Source of the DNA: an uncultured Acidimicrobiales bacterium | GTDB taxonomy: Bacteria > Actinomycetota > Acidimicrobiia > Acidimicrobiales > Hopanoidiivorantaceae | Reading direction: 5' to 3' | DNA: 64,000 bases | Assembly: GCA_958295755.1 (NCBI GenBank) | Contig: OY282367.1 | Location: 781,087 to 845,086 of the forward strand | Shown here: positions 28,101 to 43,100 of the stretch, in pieces | How the letters are laid out: each line of letters opens with the position of its first letter | Position numbering within the stretch: the stretch's first letter is position 1 | The notes under the pieces: generated by a model | Told to the model about the DNA's origin: nothing | Seen by the model: the letters and a program-made list of their open reading frames with translations, nothing else | The model's database searches: none | Translations under genes and position numbers: made by a program

Positions 28101-31100
28101 TGATCCGATTGACACTCTTGTTAGTGGCTCACAGGGCGACACTACCTTCACTATCCCCCTCACCTCCACCGGCGGTGATAGCACTTCTGCCTTATTCACG
28201 GTGAATATTGGCCCCGATTCAACTATTACTTTTACTGCTCCTGCTTCTAGTGGCGCAGGTAGTTTGACAGTTGCTAAGAACCGCACTCTCACGGTAGATG
28301 TTTCTGGCTATGCTACCGAGACTGCTGGGTACAGCATTTCTTGTGGCGATGTAACTAGCTTTGACACTACTGAACTGAGCTCAGTAACTCACACTGGTAA
28401 TAGCTGTGAGTTCACTATTACTCCTAATAATGTTGCTGGTGCTGCTACTTTCACTGTTCCCTATATTTCAGATGGCGGAGACACTGAAAGCGGTGTAGTA
28501 CCGATAAGGGTTGGCCCTGATTCAACTATTTCTTATACTGCGCCTTCTGGGCTGAAGGTTGGTCGCAATCGCACCTTGACTATCAATGTGTTAGATCATG
28601 CCACTGAAGCTAATCCCTCTGATTATGTGATTTCTTGTGGTGATGCTACTGGGGTGGATAGTAGCAAGCTAACTGGTGTTTCTCATACTGGTTCTAGTTG
28701 TATTTTCACTGTTGATCCGATTGATGCTCTGGGTAGCTCTTTACAGGGTGGTACGACTTTCTCGGTGCCGCTTACTTCTACTGGTGGTCACACACTGAAT
28801 GCCACTTTCACTGTGAATGTTGGCCCCGACTCAACTATTACTTATAGAGCACCAACAGGGCTGAAGGTCGGCATCAACCGCACTCAGGTGATCAATGTTT
28901 TAGATTACGCCTCTGACGGCAACTATAGCGTTTCTTGTGGTGATGCGACTGGGGTGGATAATAGCAAGCTGGTTGGGGTTTCTCATAGCGGTTCTAGTTG
29001 TACTTTTACTGTTGATCCGGTAGATGGTCTGGGTAGTTCTTTACAGGGTGATACGACTTTCTCGGTGCCGCTTACTTCTACTGGTGGTCACACACTGGAT
29101 GCTAGTTTCACGGTGAATGTTGGCCCTGATTCAACTATTACTTATATCGCGCCAACAGGGCTGAAGGTTGGGCGGAACCAAACACTTGAGATCAATGTGT
29201 TAGATCATGCTTCTGAAGCCAATCCCGCAAACTATTCCGTTTCTTGTGGTGATGCGACTGGGGTGGATAATAGCAAGCTGGTTGGGGTTTCTCATAGCGG
29301 TTCTAGCTGTACTTTCACTGTTGATCCGATTGACACTCTGGTAAGCGGTTCACAAGGTGATACGACTTTCTCGGTGCCGCTTACTTCTACTGGTGGTCAC
29401 ACACTAGATGCTAGTTTCACTGTGAATGTTGGTCCCGATTCAACTATTACTTACATCGCGCCTTCTGGGCTGAAGGTTGGTCGCAATCGCACCTTAACTC
29501 TCAATGTGTTAGATCATGCTTCTGAAGCTAATCCCTCTGACTATTCCATTTCTTGTGGTGATGCTACTGGCGTGGAGAATGTCAAGCTCAGTGGGGTAAC
29601 CCATAGCGGTTCTAGTTGTACCTTCACGGTAGATCCCATTGACACTCTGACTAGCTCTTTACAGGGTGGCACAGCCTTCTCGGTGCCGCTTACTTCTACT
29701 GGCGGAGATACTACTTCTGCGACTTTCACGGTATATGTTGGTCCGGATTCTGATATTGATGTCACTCCGCCTAGCTCTGATATTCCTATTCCGACGAGCC
29801 GTTCTCGCACGGTTGACTTTGCTGGTTATGCCACTGAAGCTAACCCCCTTACTGCGGGCAACCCTGATGGCTATACCATCTCTTGTGGCACTCCTACAAC
29901 CGCGTCGTCTTTGATTACTATCGGGACTCCTACTGGTTGCAGTGTTGAGATTACAGGTGGAGCCACCTCTGGCACAGCAACTATTTCTGTGCCTTATACC
30001 TCAGATGGCGGTGCTACGGCAATGGGGATGTTTACATTAGATGTGGGTGCGGCTTCTAGCATTATGTTCACTGCGCCGTCTGGGTTGATGGTTGGCACTA
30101 ATCGGACTCGCGTCATCAATGCGCTGGAGTATGCCTCTGATGGTGGCTATAGCATTTCTTGCGGTGATGCGACCAGCATAGATACCACTGAGCTGCAGTC
30201 AGTTGTGCGTGACTCTTCTGGTGATGGTTGTTCGTTTACTATCACGCCTAAGAATGTTCAAGGTGCAGCTACCTTTACTGTGCCTTTGACATCTGATGGC
30301 GGTGCTACTGAAAATGCGGTGTTCTCTATCACTGTCGGCCCTGACAGCACTATTTCTTATAGCGCGCCTTCTGGGCTGAAGGTGGGGCGCAACCGCACCT
30401 TGGTGATTGATGCTTCTGGCTATGTGTCTGAGGAAACTGGTAGCGGCTATGTGATTTCCTGTTCAGACGCTACAAATTTGCATGTGAGGCTGACCTCGGT
30501 TACTCGCACTGCTAATAGTTGTTCTTATACCATCACGCCATCTAGTACTGCGATGGCGGGCAGAGCTACTTTCTCCATTGCTTTCACCTCTACTGGTGGC
30601 CATTTCCTCACTAGGACAATAACGGTTGAGATAGGCCCGGATTCAACTATTTCTTATATGGAGCCTTCTGGGCTGAAGGTTGGGCGTAATCGCACCTTGA
30701 CTCTCAATGTGCTGGATCATGCTTCTGAGGCTAATCCTTCTGACTATTCCATTTCTTGTGGTGATGCGACTGGGGTGGATAGTATCGTATTGACTGGGGT
30801 AGCCCATAGCGGTTCTAGTTGCACCTTTACGGTTGATCCGATTGATACTCTTGCTAGTGGCTCACAGGGCGATACTAGTTTCACGATCCCCCTCACCTCC
30901 ACCGGCGGCCATACCTTAGATGCTTCCTTCACGGTCAATGTTGGCCCTGATTCAACTATTTCCTATAGCGCACCTACCGGGCTGAAGGTCGGTCGCAATC
31001 GCACGCTTGAGATAGACGTGTTGTCACATGCCTCTGAGGCAAATCCATCTAGCTATGTGATTTCTTGTGGTGATGCGACTGGGGTGGATAGTAGCGTATT

Positions 31101-34100
31101 GACTGGGGTAGCCCATAGCGGCTCTAGTTGTACTTTTACCGTTGATCCGATTGACACTCTTGCTAGTGGCTCACAGGGCGACACTAGCTTCACTATCCCG
31201 CTCACCTCTACAGGAGGCCATACTTTAGATGCTTCCATCACTGTCAATATTGGCCCGGATTCAACTATTACTTATACTGCTCCCACTGGCACAGGTAGTT
31301 TGAATGTTGCTAAGAACCGCGCTCTCACGGTAGATGTTTCTGGCTACGCTTCTGAGATTGCTGGTAGCGGCTATGTGATTTCCTGTGGCGATGTAACTAG
31401 CTTTGACACAACTGAGCTGAGTTCAGTAACTCACACTGGTAGTAGCTGTGAGTTCACTATCACTCCCAAAAATGTTGCTGGTGCAGCTACTTTCACTGTT
31501 CCATATATTTCGACCGGTGGTCACAGCATAGACGGTGTAGTACCTATAACTGTCGGCCCCGATTCAGTTATAACTGTTACTCCGCCCAGCTCAAATATTA
31601 CTGTTGTAGTGAGCCTCGCTGTTACTGTTGATTTCTCAGATTATGCTGATGAGACTCTTGGCAGTGGTTATGTGATTTCTTGTGGTACTCCTACTACTGC
31701 GTCTAGTTTGATTTCTATTGGCACTCCCAATGGTTGTAGTGTTGAGATTACTGCTGGATCAACCACGGGAGCAGCTAGTGTTTCTGTGGCTTATACCTCT
31801 GATGGTGGTGCTACGGCTACGGGTTCGTTCACCATTGATGTGATCCCTGACTCTGACATCTCGTTCACCGCACCGGATGGGCTGAAAGTTGCTACCAACC
31901 GCACGAGGGTTATCAATGTCTTAGATCATGCTTCTGATGGTGGCTATACGATTACCTGTGAGGATGCGACCGCTATAGATACCACAGAGCTGCAATCGGT
32001 AGTGCGTGATTCTTCTGGTAATGGTTGTTCGTTTACTATTACGCCTAAGAATGTTCAGGGGGCAGCTAGCTTTACTGTGCCACTGACCTCCGCTGGCGGT
32101 GACACCGAAAATGCGGTGTTTTCAATAGAGGTTGGCCCGGCTTCAACTTTTGCCTTTAGTGCGCCATCTGGATTGAAAGTGGGTAGGAATCGTACTCTTA
32201 CTATTGATGCGCTGGAGAGTATTACTGAAGATGCGGCTTATGTGGTGTCTTGTGGTGATGCGGCTGGGGTGGATGCTTCTAAGTTCGCGGTTACGCGGAC
32301 TACTTCTGGTGATGGTTGTACTTTCACTGTGGATCCTGTAGATACATTGACCCCAAGCAATCAAGGAGATGTGACTTTCACGGTTACCTTCACCTCTAGC
32401 GGGGGCACTGATTCAGCTTCTAGCATTGACGGCACATTCACTGTAAACATCGGCCCCGATAGCACTATTTCCTACACCGCACCCGATGGGCTGAAGATAG
32501 GGCGTAACCGCACTCTTGAGATTGATGTGTCAGCTCATGCTCGCGAAGTTAGCTCGTCTAGCTACGACATTTCTTGCGGTGATGCTACTGGGGTGGATAA
32601 TACCAAGCTGGTTGGGGTTACCCATACCGGTAGTAGCTGCACCTTTACGGTAGATCCGATAGATACTTTGGCTAGTGGTTTGCAGGGCGATACTACCTTT
32701 ACTGTGCCAGTTAGCTCTACTGGCGGGCACAGCTTAGACGCCACCTTCACTGTCAATGTTGGCCCGGATAGCACTATCACCTATACCGCACCGACTGGGC
32801 TGAAGATAGGGCGTAACCGCACGCTTGAGATTGATGCTTCTGGTTATGTGGAAGAGACTGCTGGTAGCGGCTATGTGATCGCTTGCTCAGATGCTGCGAG
32901 TTTGCATTCCAGGCTTACTTCAGTTACCCGTACTGCTAATAGTTGTTCTTATACCATCACGCCAGATACTACTGCTACATCGGGTGATGCTACTTTCAGT
33001 GTTACTTTCACTTCCGATGGGGGCCATTCTCTTAGCGAGACGATAACCGTTGAGATCGGCCCTGATTCCAGCGTCACATTCACTCCCCCATCTGGGCTGA
33101 AGGTTGGTCGTAATCGCACTTTGGTGATTGATGCGTTGAGTCACATAACCGAGAATTCCGCCTACACAGTTACTTGCGGTGAGGCTACTGGTGTTGACAC
33201 CTTGAAGCTCACCTCTGTCACGCGCACCACTTCTGGCGATGGTTGCTCTTTCACCGTAGACCCGATTGACAATCTTGTTGTCGGCTCACAAGGCGATACG
33301 ACTTTCATAGTCGCTTTCACTTCAGACGGCGGAGCCACAGCCAACGGCACATTCACCGTCAATATTGGCCCTGACAGCACTATTTCCTACAATGCACCCG
33401 ATGGGCTGAAGGTTGGTCGTAATCGCACTTTGGTGATTGATGCGTTGAGTCACATAACCGAGAATGCCGCTTACACAGTTACTTGCGGTGAGGCTACTGG
33501 TGTTGACACCTTGAAGCTCACTTCTGTCACGCGCACCACTTCTGGCGATGGTTGCTCTTTCACCGTAGACCCGATTGATACTCTTGTAGCTGGCTCACAA
33601 GGCGATACGACTTTCATAGTCGCTTTCACTTCAGACGGCGGAGCCACAGCCAACGGCACATTCACCGTCAATATCGGCCCCGACTCAACTATTACCTATA
33701 CCGCGCCAACTGGACTGAAGGTGGGGCGTAACTTTACTCTTGAGATTGATGTGTCAGAGCATGCTACTGAGGCGAATCCGTCTAGCTATGACATTTCTTG
33801 CGGTGATGCTACTGGGGTGGATAACACCAAACTCACTGGGGTTACCCGTTCTAGTTGTACCTTCACCGTGGATCCCATAGATACTTTGGCTAGTGGCGAC
33901 CAAGGCAACACGATGTTTACTGTGCCAGTTAGCTCTACTGGCGGGCATAGCTTGGACGCTACTTTCACTGTCAATATTGGCCCGGATTCAAGTATTACTG
34001 TGGATACTTCTAGTTCTATTGCTGTTGCTGTTAGCCGTTCCCGCACGATTGATTTCTCAGATTATGCCACTGATGGTAGCTACACGGTTTCTTGTGGCAC

Positions 34101-37100
34101 TCCTACTACTGCGTCTAGTTTGATTTCTATTGGCACCCCTACTGGTTGTAGTGTTGAGATTACTGCTGGATCTACCACTGGCTCAGCTACTGTTTCTGTG
34201 GCATTTTCTTCTGATGGTGGTGCTACCGCTACCGACTCATTTACTATTGCTGTGGGTGCTGCTTCTAATATCGTGTTTGACGCGCCGTCTGGATTGAAAG
34301 TTGCTACTAATCGCACGAGAGTGATCAATGCGCTGTCACATGCCACAGACGGTGGTTATACCATTACTTGTGCAGATGCGACCAACATAGATACCACAGA
34401 GCTGCAGTCAGTTACGCGTATCACTTCTGGTGATGGTTGTTCGTTTACTATTACGCCTAAGAGTGTTCAGGGCGTAGCTACCTTTACTGTGCCTTTGACT
34501 TCAGATGGCGGCGACACCGAAAATGCGGTGTTTTCAATAGAGGTTGGCCCGGCTTCAACTTTTGCCTATAGTGCGCCGACTGGGCTGAAAATCGGTAGGA
34601 ATCGTACCCTTACTATTGATGCGCTGGAGAGTGTTACTGAAGATGCGGCATATGTGGTTACTTGTGGGGACGCTGCTGGGGTGGATGCTTCTAAGTTGAC
34701 GGTTACGCGGACTACTTCTGGTGATGGCTGTACTTTCACTGTGGATCCTGTAGATACACTGACCCCAAGCAATCAGGGTGATGTGACTTTCACGGTTACC
34801 TTTACTTCTAGCGGGGGCACTGATTCAGCTTCTAGCATTGACGGCACCTTCACCGTAAATATCGGTCCCGATTCAACTATTTCTTATGCCGCACCTGATG
34901 GGCTGAAGGTGGGGCGTAACCGCACACTTGAGATCAATGTGCTGGATCATGCTTCTGAAGCCAGCCCGTCTAGCTACGACATTTCTTGCGGTGATGCTAC
35001 CGGTGTGGATAACACCAAACTGACTGGGGTTACCCATACCGGTTCTAGCTGCAGCTTTACGGTAGATCCGATAGACGCTCTGGGTAGCTCTTTGCAGGGT
35101 GATACTACCTTCACTGTGCCGCTGACTTCCACTGGCGGTCATAGCTTGAATGCCACATTCACTGTCAATGTTGGCCCGGATAGCACTATCACCTATACCG
35201 CACCGACTGGGCTGAAGGTGGGGCGTAACCGCGCGCTTGAGATTGATGCTTCTGAGTATGTGGAAGAGACGGCTGGGAGCGGCTATGTGATTGCGTGCTC
35301 AGACGCTTCGGCTTTACATTCCAGACTTACCTCAGTTACTCGTACTGCTAATAGTTGTTCTTACACCATCACGCCAGCTAATACTGCCACATCGGGTGAT
35401 GCTACTTTCTCTATCACTTTTACCTCTGATGGTGGTCATTCCCATAGCGAGACGATAACGGTTGAGGTCGGCCCTGACTCAACTATTTCTTATGCCGCAC
35501 CCGATGGCCTGAAGGTGGGGCGTAACCGCACCTTGACTCTCAATGTGTTGTCTCACGCTTCTGAAGCTAGCCCCTTTACTGCGGACAACCCTAATGGTTA
35601 TACCATTTCTTGTGGCGATGCTACCGGTGTGGATAACACCAAACTGACTGGAGTTACCCATACCGGTTCTAGCTGTACTTTCACGGTTGATCCGATAGAC
35701 GCTCTGGGTAGCTCTTTGCAGGGTGATACTACCTTTAGTGTGCCGCTGACTTCCACTGGCGGCCATACCCTAGATGCCGCTTTCAGTGTGAACATCGGCC
35801 CCGACTCAATTATTACCTATAGTGCGCCCGATGACCTGTCGATTGCTGCTGGTCGGAGCTTTGTGGTTGATGCTTCTGGTTATGTGGAGGAGACGGCTGG
35901 GAGTGGTTATGTAATTACCTGTGGTGATGCTGTTGGAGTGGATAGCACTAAGTTGGCTGGGGTTACTCGTTCGGGTTGTTTCTTCACGGTTGAGGCATCT
36001 GCTACAGCCGCTAGCGGTGTGACTACCTTTGTTGTGCCGTTCTCTTCTGAAGGTGGTCATAACCTTAATGGAACTTTCAGTGTTGATATTGGTGCGACAT
36101 CTGACATTACATTTACGGCTCCCTTGGGCGGGTTGAGTATTCCTGTGGGACAGTTCAGGAATTTCAGTGTTTCTAGCTACGCCACAGACGGCGACTACAC
36201 CATTTCTTGTCGTTTTGCTGATGCTTCTCGCCATGCCCTGATTGCTTCTGTGGCCAATACTGGCTGTGATTTCACTGTGCGTGCCGGCAGGGTTGCTGGT
36301 GCGGCAACGCTTAGTGTTATCTATAACTCATCTGGTGGTGATGAGGTTACTGGTGTGATTCCTATCACGGTGGCGTCTAGTTCTAGTTTGACTTTCACCT
36401 CGCCTAGTGCTTTGAATATGCGCATAGGCCAGACAATAGGCATCAACGCTCGGCTATATGCTTCTGATGGTGCTAACGCGGTTAGTTGTGGGGTAGCAAC
36501 TGGGGTACAAGGTGGGATTACTGTTGCTTCTCCGGTGGGTTGTTCGTATCGGGTAACAGCAGGCAATGTGACTGGGACGGCTTCATTTGTAGTGCCTTAT
36601 GCCTCTAGTAGTGGTAGCACGCTAAGTGGTCGCATTGATATCAATATCTTGGGCGACAGATCAGATATTGACTTCACTGCGCCGGCTGGGTTGTCGGTTG
36701 CAGCTAATGGTGTTATCACGATAGACGCTTCAAGTTATGTTTCTGATGTTCCATTTAGTGTTTCTTGTGGCACTATTACACAAGCTCACTCGCTCATTTC
36801 TAGCATTTTTGAAGATGGCTGCTCTTATGAGGTAACCGTTGGAGCTACTGCGGGAACAGCTACTTTCACTGTGCCATATATCTCAACTGGGGGCGATACC
36901 CATGATGGTGTGATTTCTTTGGTTATAGGTGCTGTTCCCACTCTGGACGCTACCGGATGTACCGATGGCACCTTTGTGGATGTCACTGCCAATCCCAGAG
37001 TTACGGGTGCTAATAACGATCTAGTAGAAGATTGCCAAGCATTGGTAGCGGCTCAGAATTTGTGGGCTGGGGTTGCTGCCAATGGTGAACTGCGTTCTTC

Positions 37101-40100
37101 TTATTTCATTCGAACTTGGGGCACGGGCACTCCCGAACAGCAAAATATAACTAGCTGGGAAGGTGTAACAGTTACCTCAGGGCGTGTAACAGGGTTGGAG
37201 ATAGACAATATTGGCGAAGAAGACGGTATCTCAGGTAGTATTCCTACCGAGCTAGGCAATCTTACTGCGCTTAGCAGTCTGGATATTTCATATAACCAGC
37301 TCAGCGGTGTTGTCCCCACTCAGATAGGTTCGCTTACCGCGCTTACTTCTCTGGATCTTTCTGGCAACCAGCTAACTGGTGCTATTCCCACCCAGATCGG
37401 CTCTTTGACGGCTCTTACTTCTTTGGATCTTTCTGCTAACCAGATAAGCGGTGCTATCCCGACGCAGATCGGTTCGCTTGTTTCTCTTACACAGCTCTCC
37501 TTGGGTAGTAACGATCTCTCCGGTGCTATCCCCACCCAGCTTGGCTCCCTTACTTCTCTTACTGATCTTTATCTAGGCGGTAACCGCCTCACCGGGTCTG
37601 TTCCCACACAGCTAGGCACTATCACAACTCTCACTACGCTCAGTATCTGCAACAACCAGCTCACTGGGGATCTGCCCACAGCCCTGCGAACAGGTGTTAC
37701 CTTGCTCGGCTACCCCACTGCTGATGGCTATACCCCCGTAGCCTGTCAGAACGCGGTATCCAACATCGTTTTCACTGCTCCCCTGAACCTCAAAGTTGGT
37801 CGGAACTTCACCCTTGAGATTGATGCCTCTGATTACATTACTGAGGATGCTAGCTACACGGTTTCTTGTGGTGATGCTACGAGCGTGGATAGCACCAGGT
37901 TGACTTCGGTTTCTCGTACTGCTGATACTTGTACTTTCACTGTGGATCCCATTGACACTTTGGTCGTGGGTTCTCAGGGTGATGCTACCTTTGTTGTGTC
38001 GTTTACCTCAACTGGCGGTGCTACAGCTAGTGGCACCTTCACTGTGAATATTGGTCCGGATTCATCAGTTGCTGTTGATTCGTCTAGTTCTATTGCTGTT
38101 GCTGCTAGCCGTTCTATTGCTGTTGATTTCTCTGATTATGCTTCTGATGGGGATTACACCGTTTCTTGTGGCACTCCTACAACTTCATCTAGTTTGATTA
38201 CTATCGGGACTCCTACTGGTTGCAGTGTTGAGATTACTGCTGGATCTACTACTGGCTCAGCTACTGTTTCTGTCGCCTTTACCTCTGATGGTGGTGCTAC
38301 GGCTACGGGTTCGTTTACTGTTGATGTGGGTGCTGCTTCTAATATCGTGTTCAGCGCGCCGCCTGGGTTGAAAGTTGCTACTAACCGCACGAGAGTTATC
38401 AATGCCTTAGATTATGCTTCTGATGGTGACTACACCGTTACTTGTGGTGATGCGACTGCTATAGATAGCACAGAGCTAGACACAGTAGTGCGTGCTACTT
38501 CTGGTGATGGTTGTTCGTTTACTATTACGCCTAAGAGTGTTCAGGGCGTAGCTAGCTTTACTGTGCCACTTACCTCCGCTGGTGGAGACACACGCGATGG
38601 GGTGTTTTCTATAGAGGTCGGCCCGGCTTCAACTTTTGCCTTTAGTGCGCCGTCTGGATTGAAAGTCGGTCGTAATCGCACTTTGGTTATTGATGCGCTG
38701 GAGCATATTACTGAAGATGCTGCCTATGTGGTTACTTGTGGTGATGCGGCTGGGGTGGATGCCTCTAAGTCGACGGTTACGCGGACTACTTCTGGTGATG
38801 GTTGTACTTTCACTGTGGATCCTGTAGATACTCTGGCAGTTGGTGATCAGGGGGATGTGACTTTCACGGTTACCTTTACTTCTAGCGGAGGCACTGATTC
38901 AGCTTCTTCTATTGAAGGCACATTCACCGTCAATATCGGCCCTGATAGCACTATTTCTTATAGCGCACCGACTGGGCTGAAGATCGGTCGTAATCGCACT
39001 TTAGTTATTGATGCGCTGGAGCATATTACTGAGAATTCCGCTTACACAGTTACTTGCGGTGAGGCTACTGGTGTTGACACCTTGAAGCTCACCTCTGTCA
39101 CGCGCACCACTTCTGGCGATGGTTGTACTTTCACCGTAGACCCGATTGACACTCTTGTTGTCGGCTCACAAGGCGATACGACTTTCACAGTCACTTTCAC
39201 CTCAGACGGCGGAGCCACAGCCAACGGCACTTACACCGTCAATATCGGCCCTGATAGCACTATTTCTTATAGCGCACCGACTGGACTGAAGATAGGTCGG
39301 AACTACACCCTTGATATCAATGTATTATCTCACGCTAGTGAAGTTAGCTCGTCTAGTTATTCGGTTTCTTGCGGTGATGCTACTGGTGTGGATAACACCA
39401 AACTCACCGGTGTAACCCATACAGGTTCTAGTTGTACGTTCACGGTAGATCCGATTGATACTCTCGCTAGCAACTTGCAAGGTGACACTACCTTCACTAT
39501 CCCCCTCACCTCCACTGGCGGCCATACCTTAGATGCCGCTTTCACTGTAAATATTGGCCCGGATTCATCAGTTACCGTTGATTCGTCTAGTTCTATTGCT
39601 GTTGCTGCTAGCCGTTCCCGCACGATTGATTTCTCTGATTATGCTTCTGATGGGGATTACACCGTTTCTTGTGGCACTCCTACAACCGCGTCGTCTTTGA
39701 TTACTATCGGGACTCCTACTGGTTGTAGTGTTGAAATTACTGCTGGATCTACTACTGGCTCAGCTACTGTTTCTGTCGCCTTTACTTCTGATGGCGGTGC
39801 TACGGCTACGGGGTCGTTTACCTTTGCTGTGGGTGCTGCTTCTAATATCGTGTTCAACGCGCCTGCTGGTCTAAAAGTTGGTACTAACCGCACGATAGTT
39901 ATCAATGCGTTGTCACATGCCACAGACGGTGGCTACACGATTACTTGCGGTGATGCGACCAGCATAGATAGCACAGAGCTAGACACAGTAGTGCGTGATT
40001 CTTCTGGTGCTGGTTGTTCGTTTACTGTTACGCCTAAGAGTGTTCAGGGCACTGCTAGCTTTACTGTGCCACTCACATCAGAAGGTGGTGACACCGAAAA

Positions 40101-43100
40101 TGCGGTATTTTCTATCACTGTTGGCCCTGAAAGCACTATTACCTATAGTGGGCCAACTGGGCTGAAAGTGGGCCGTAATCGCAGTCTCATTATTGATGCT
40201 TCTGGTTATGTGGAGGAGACGGTTGGGAGTGGCTATGTGATCTCTTGTTCAGACGCTTCTAGTTTGCATTCCAGGCTTAACTCAGTTGCCCGCACTGCTA
40301 ATAGTTGTTCTTATACCATCACGCCTTCTAGTACTGCCACATCGGGTGATGCTACATTTACTATTGCTTTCACATCCGATGGCGGTCATTCTCGTGGTGA
40401 GACAATAACGGTCGAGATAGGCCCTGACTCAACTATTACCTATACCCCACCTTCAGGGCTGCTGGTTGGTCGTAATCGCACTCTTGAGATTGATGTGTTG
40501 GATCATATAACCGAGGACAGTGTCTATACCGTTTCTTGTGGCGATGCTACTGGTGTGGATAACACCAAGTTGACTGGGGTAACTCATACCGGCTCTAGTT
40601 GTACCTTTACGGTAGATCCGATAGACACACTAGGAAGTAGCTTGCAGGGTGATACTACCTTTACCGTGCCTCTCACTTCCACTGGCGGCCATAGCTTGAA
40701 TGCCACCTTCACTGTCAATGTTGGCCCGGATAGCACTATTTCATATACCGCACCTACTGGGTTGAAGGTGGGGCGTAATCGCACCTTGACTCTCAATGTG
40801 CTCTCTCACGCTTCTGAAGCCAGCCCGTCTAGTTATTCCATTTCTTGTGGTGATGCCACTGGTGTGGATAACACCAAGTTGACTGGAGTAACTCATACCG
40901 GCTCTAGTTGTACCTTTACGGTAGATCCGATAGATGCTTTGGCTAGTAGTTTGCAGGGTGATACTACCTTTACCGTGCCTCTCACTTCCACTGGAGGTCA
41001 TACCTTAGATGCTGCCTTTACCGTAAACATCGGCCCTGATAGCACTATTTCCTACAGTGGGCCAACTGGGCTGAAAGTGGGTCGCAATCGCAGTCTCATT
41101 ATTGATGCTTCTGGTTATGTGGAGGAGACGGCTGGGAGTGGCTATGTGATCTCTTGTTCAGACGCTTCTAGTTTGCATGCCAGGCTTACCTCAGTTACTC
41201 GCACTGCTAATAGCTGTTCTTATACCATCACGCCAGCTAGTACTGCCGCATCGGGTGATGCTACATTTATTATTGCTTTCACATCCGATGGTGGTCATTC
41301 TCGCAGCGAGACGATAACGGTTGAGGTCGGCCCCGATTCAACTATTACATATAGTGCGCCAGATGACCTGTCGGTTGCTGCTGGGCGGAGTTTCGTGTTT
41401 GATGCTTCGGGCTATGTTGAGGAGACAGCTAGTAGTGGTTATGTGATCTCTTGTGGTGAAGCTACTGCGGTGGAGACTTCCAAGATCACTGTTACTCGCA
41501 ATGGCTGTATCTTTACTGTTACTGCAGATAGTTCAGCAGCTGCGGATGCGACTATCTTTGTTGTGCCGTTCTTTTCTACTGGTGGCCATAGCCTTGATGG
41601 GCCTTTCAGAATTGATATTGGCGCGACATCTGATATTACCTTTACTGCCCCTGCGGGTGGGGTGAGTATTCCTGTGGGGAATTTCAGGAATTTCAGTGTT
41701 TCTAGCTATGCCACTGATGGGGATTACACCATTTCTTGTCGTTTTGCTGACTCCAGCCGCCATGCTTTGATTGCCTCAGTTGCCAACACTGGTTGTGATT
41801 TCACTGTGCGAGCTGGCAGTGTCGCTGGCGCGGCGACGTTGTCTGTTATCTATAACTCATCTGGTGGTGATGAGGTAACTGGTGTGATTCCAATAACGGT
41901 GGCGTCTACTTCTAGTTTGACTTTCACTGCGCCTAGTGCTTTGAATGTGCGCATAGGCCAGATAATTGGCATCAATGCTCGCCTTTATGCTTCTGATGGT
42001 GCTAACGCGGTTTCTTGTGATGTAGCAACTGGGGTAGTCGGTGGGATTACTGTTGCTTCTCCGGTGGGTTGTTCGTATCGGGTAACAGCAGGCAATGTGA
42101 CTGGGACGGCTTCATTTGTTGTGCCTTATGCCTCTGCTAGTGGCAGCACGCTTAATGGTCGTATTGATATCAATATTTTGGGTGCTAGTTCTGATATTGA
42201 CTTCACCGCGCCGACAGGTCTATCAGTAACAACAGGGGGTGTTATCACCATAGAAGCTTCAAGTTATGTTTCTGATGGCCCGTTTAGTGTTTCTTGTGGC
42301 ACTATTACACAAGCTCACTCGCTTATTTCTAGCATTTTTGAAGATGGCTGTTCTTATGAGGTAACTGTGGGAACTAGCACGGGCACAGCTACCTTTACAG
42401 TGCCCTATACCTCAACTGGTGGCGATACCCACAATGGTGTGATTTCTTTGGTTATAGGTGCTGTTCCCACTCTGGACGCTACCGGTTGTACCGATGGTAC
42501 TTTTGTTGATGTCACTGCCAATCCCAGAGTTACTGGTGCTAATAACGATCTTGTAGAAGATTGTCAAGCTCTAGTTGCGGCTCAGAATCTGTGGGCTGGG
42601 ATAGCAGTCAATACTGATTTGCGTTCTTCTTATTTCATTCGAACTTGGGGCACAGGCACTCCCGAACAGCAAAAGATAGCTAGTTGGGAAGGTGTAACAG
42701 TTACTTCTGGGCGCGTAACAGGGTTAGAGATAGACAATGTCGGCGAAGAAGACGGCATTTCAGGTTCTATCCCCACACAACTAGGCTCTCTAACAGCACT
42801 CACCGGCCTAGATGTTTCATATCATCAGCTCAGCGGTGCTATTCCTACACAGATCGGCTCTCTCACGGCACTCACAGCCCTGGATCTTTCTGGCAACCAG
42901 CTAACTGGTACTATTCCCACCCAGATCGGCTCTTTGACGGCTCTTACTTCTTTGGATCTTTCCGCTAATCAGATCAGCGGTGCTATCCCGAGCCAGCTTG
43001 GTTCTCTTGCGGCTCTTACTCAGCTTTATCTAGGTAGTAACCAGCTTTCTGGTGCTATTCCTACGCAGTTAGGTTCGCTTAGCTCTTTGACTGATCTTTA

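Noticed and set aside
23413-35806. Regular repeats as a possible CRISPR array
   Set aside because: The period is about 300 bases, the repeats are in-frame coding sequence with codon-level variation, and there are no short direct repeats with unique spacers.
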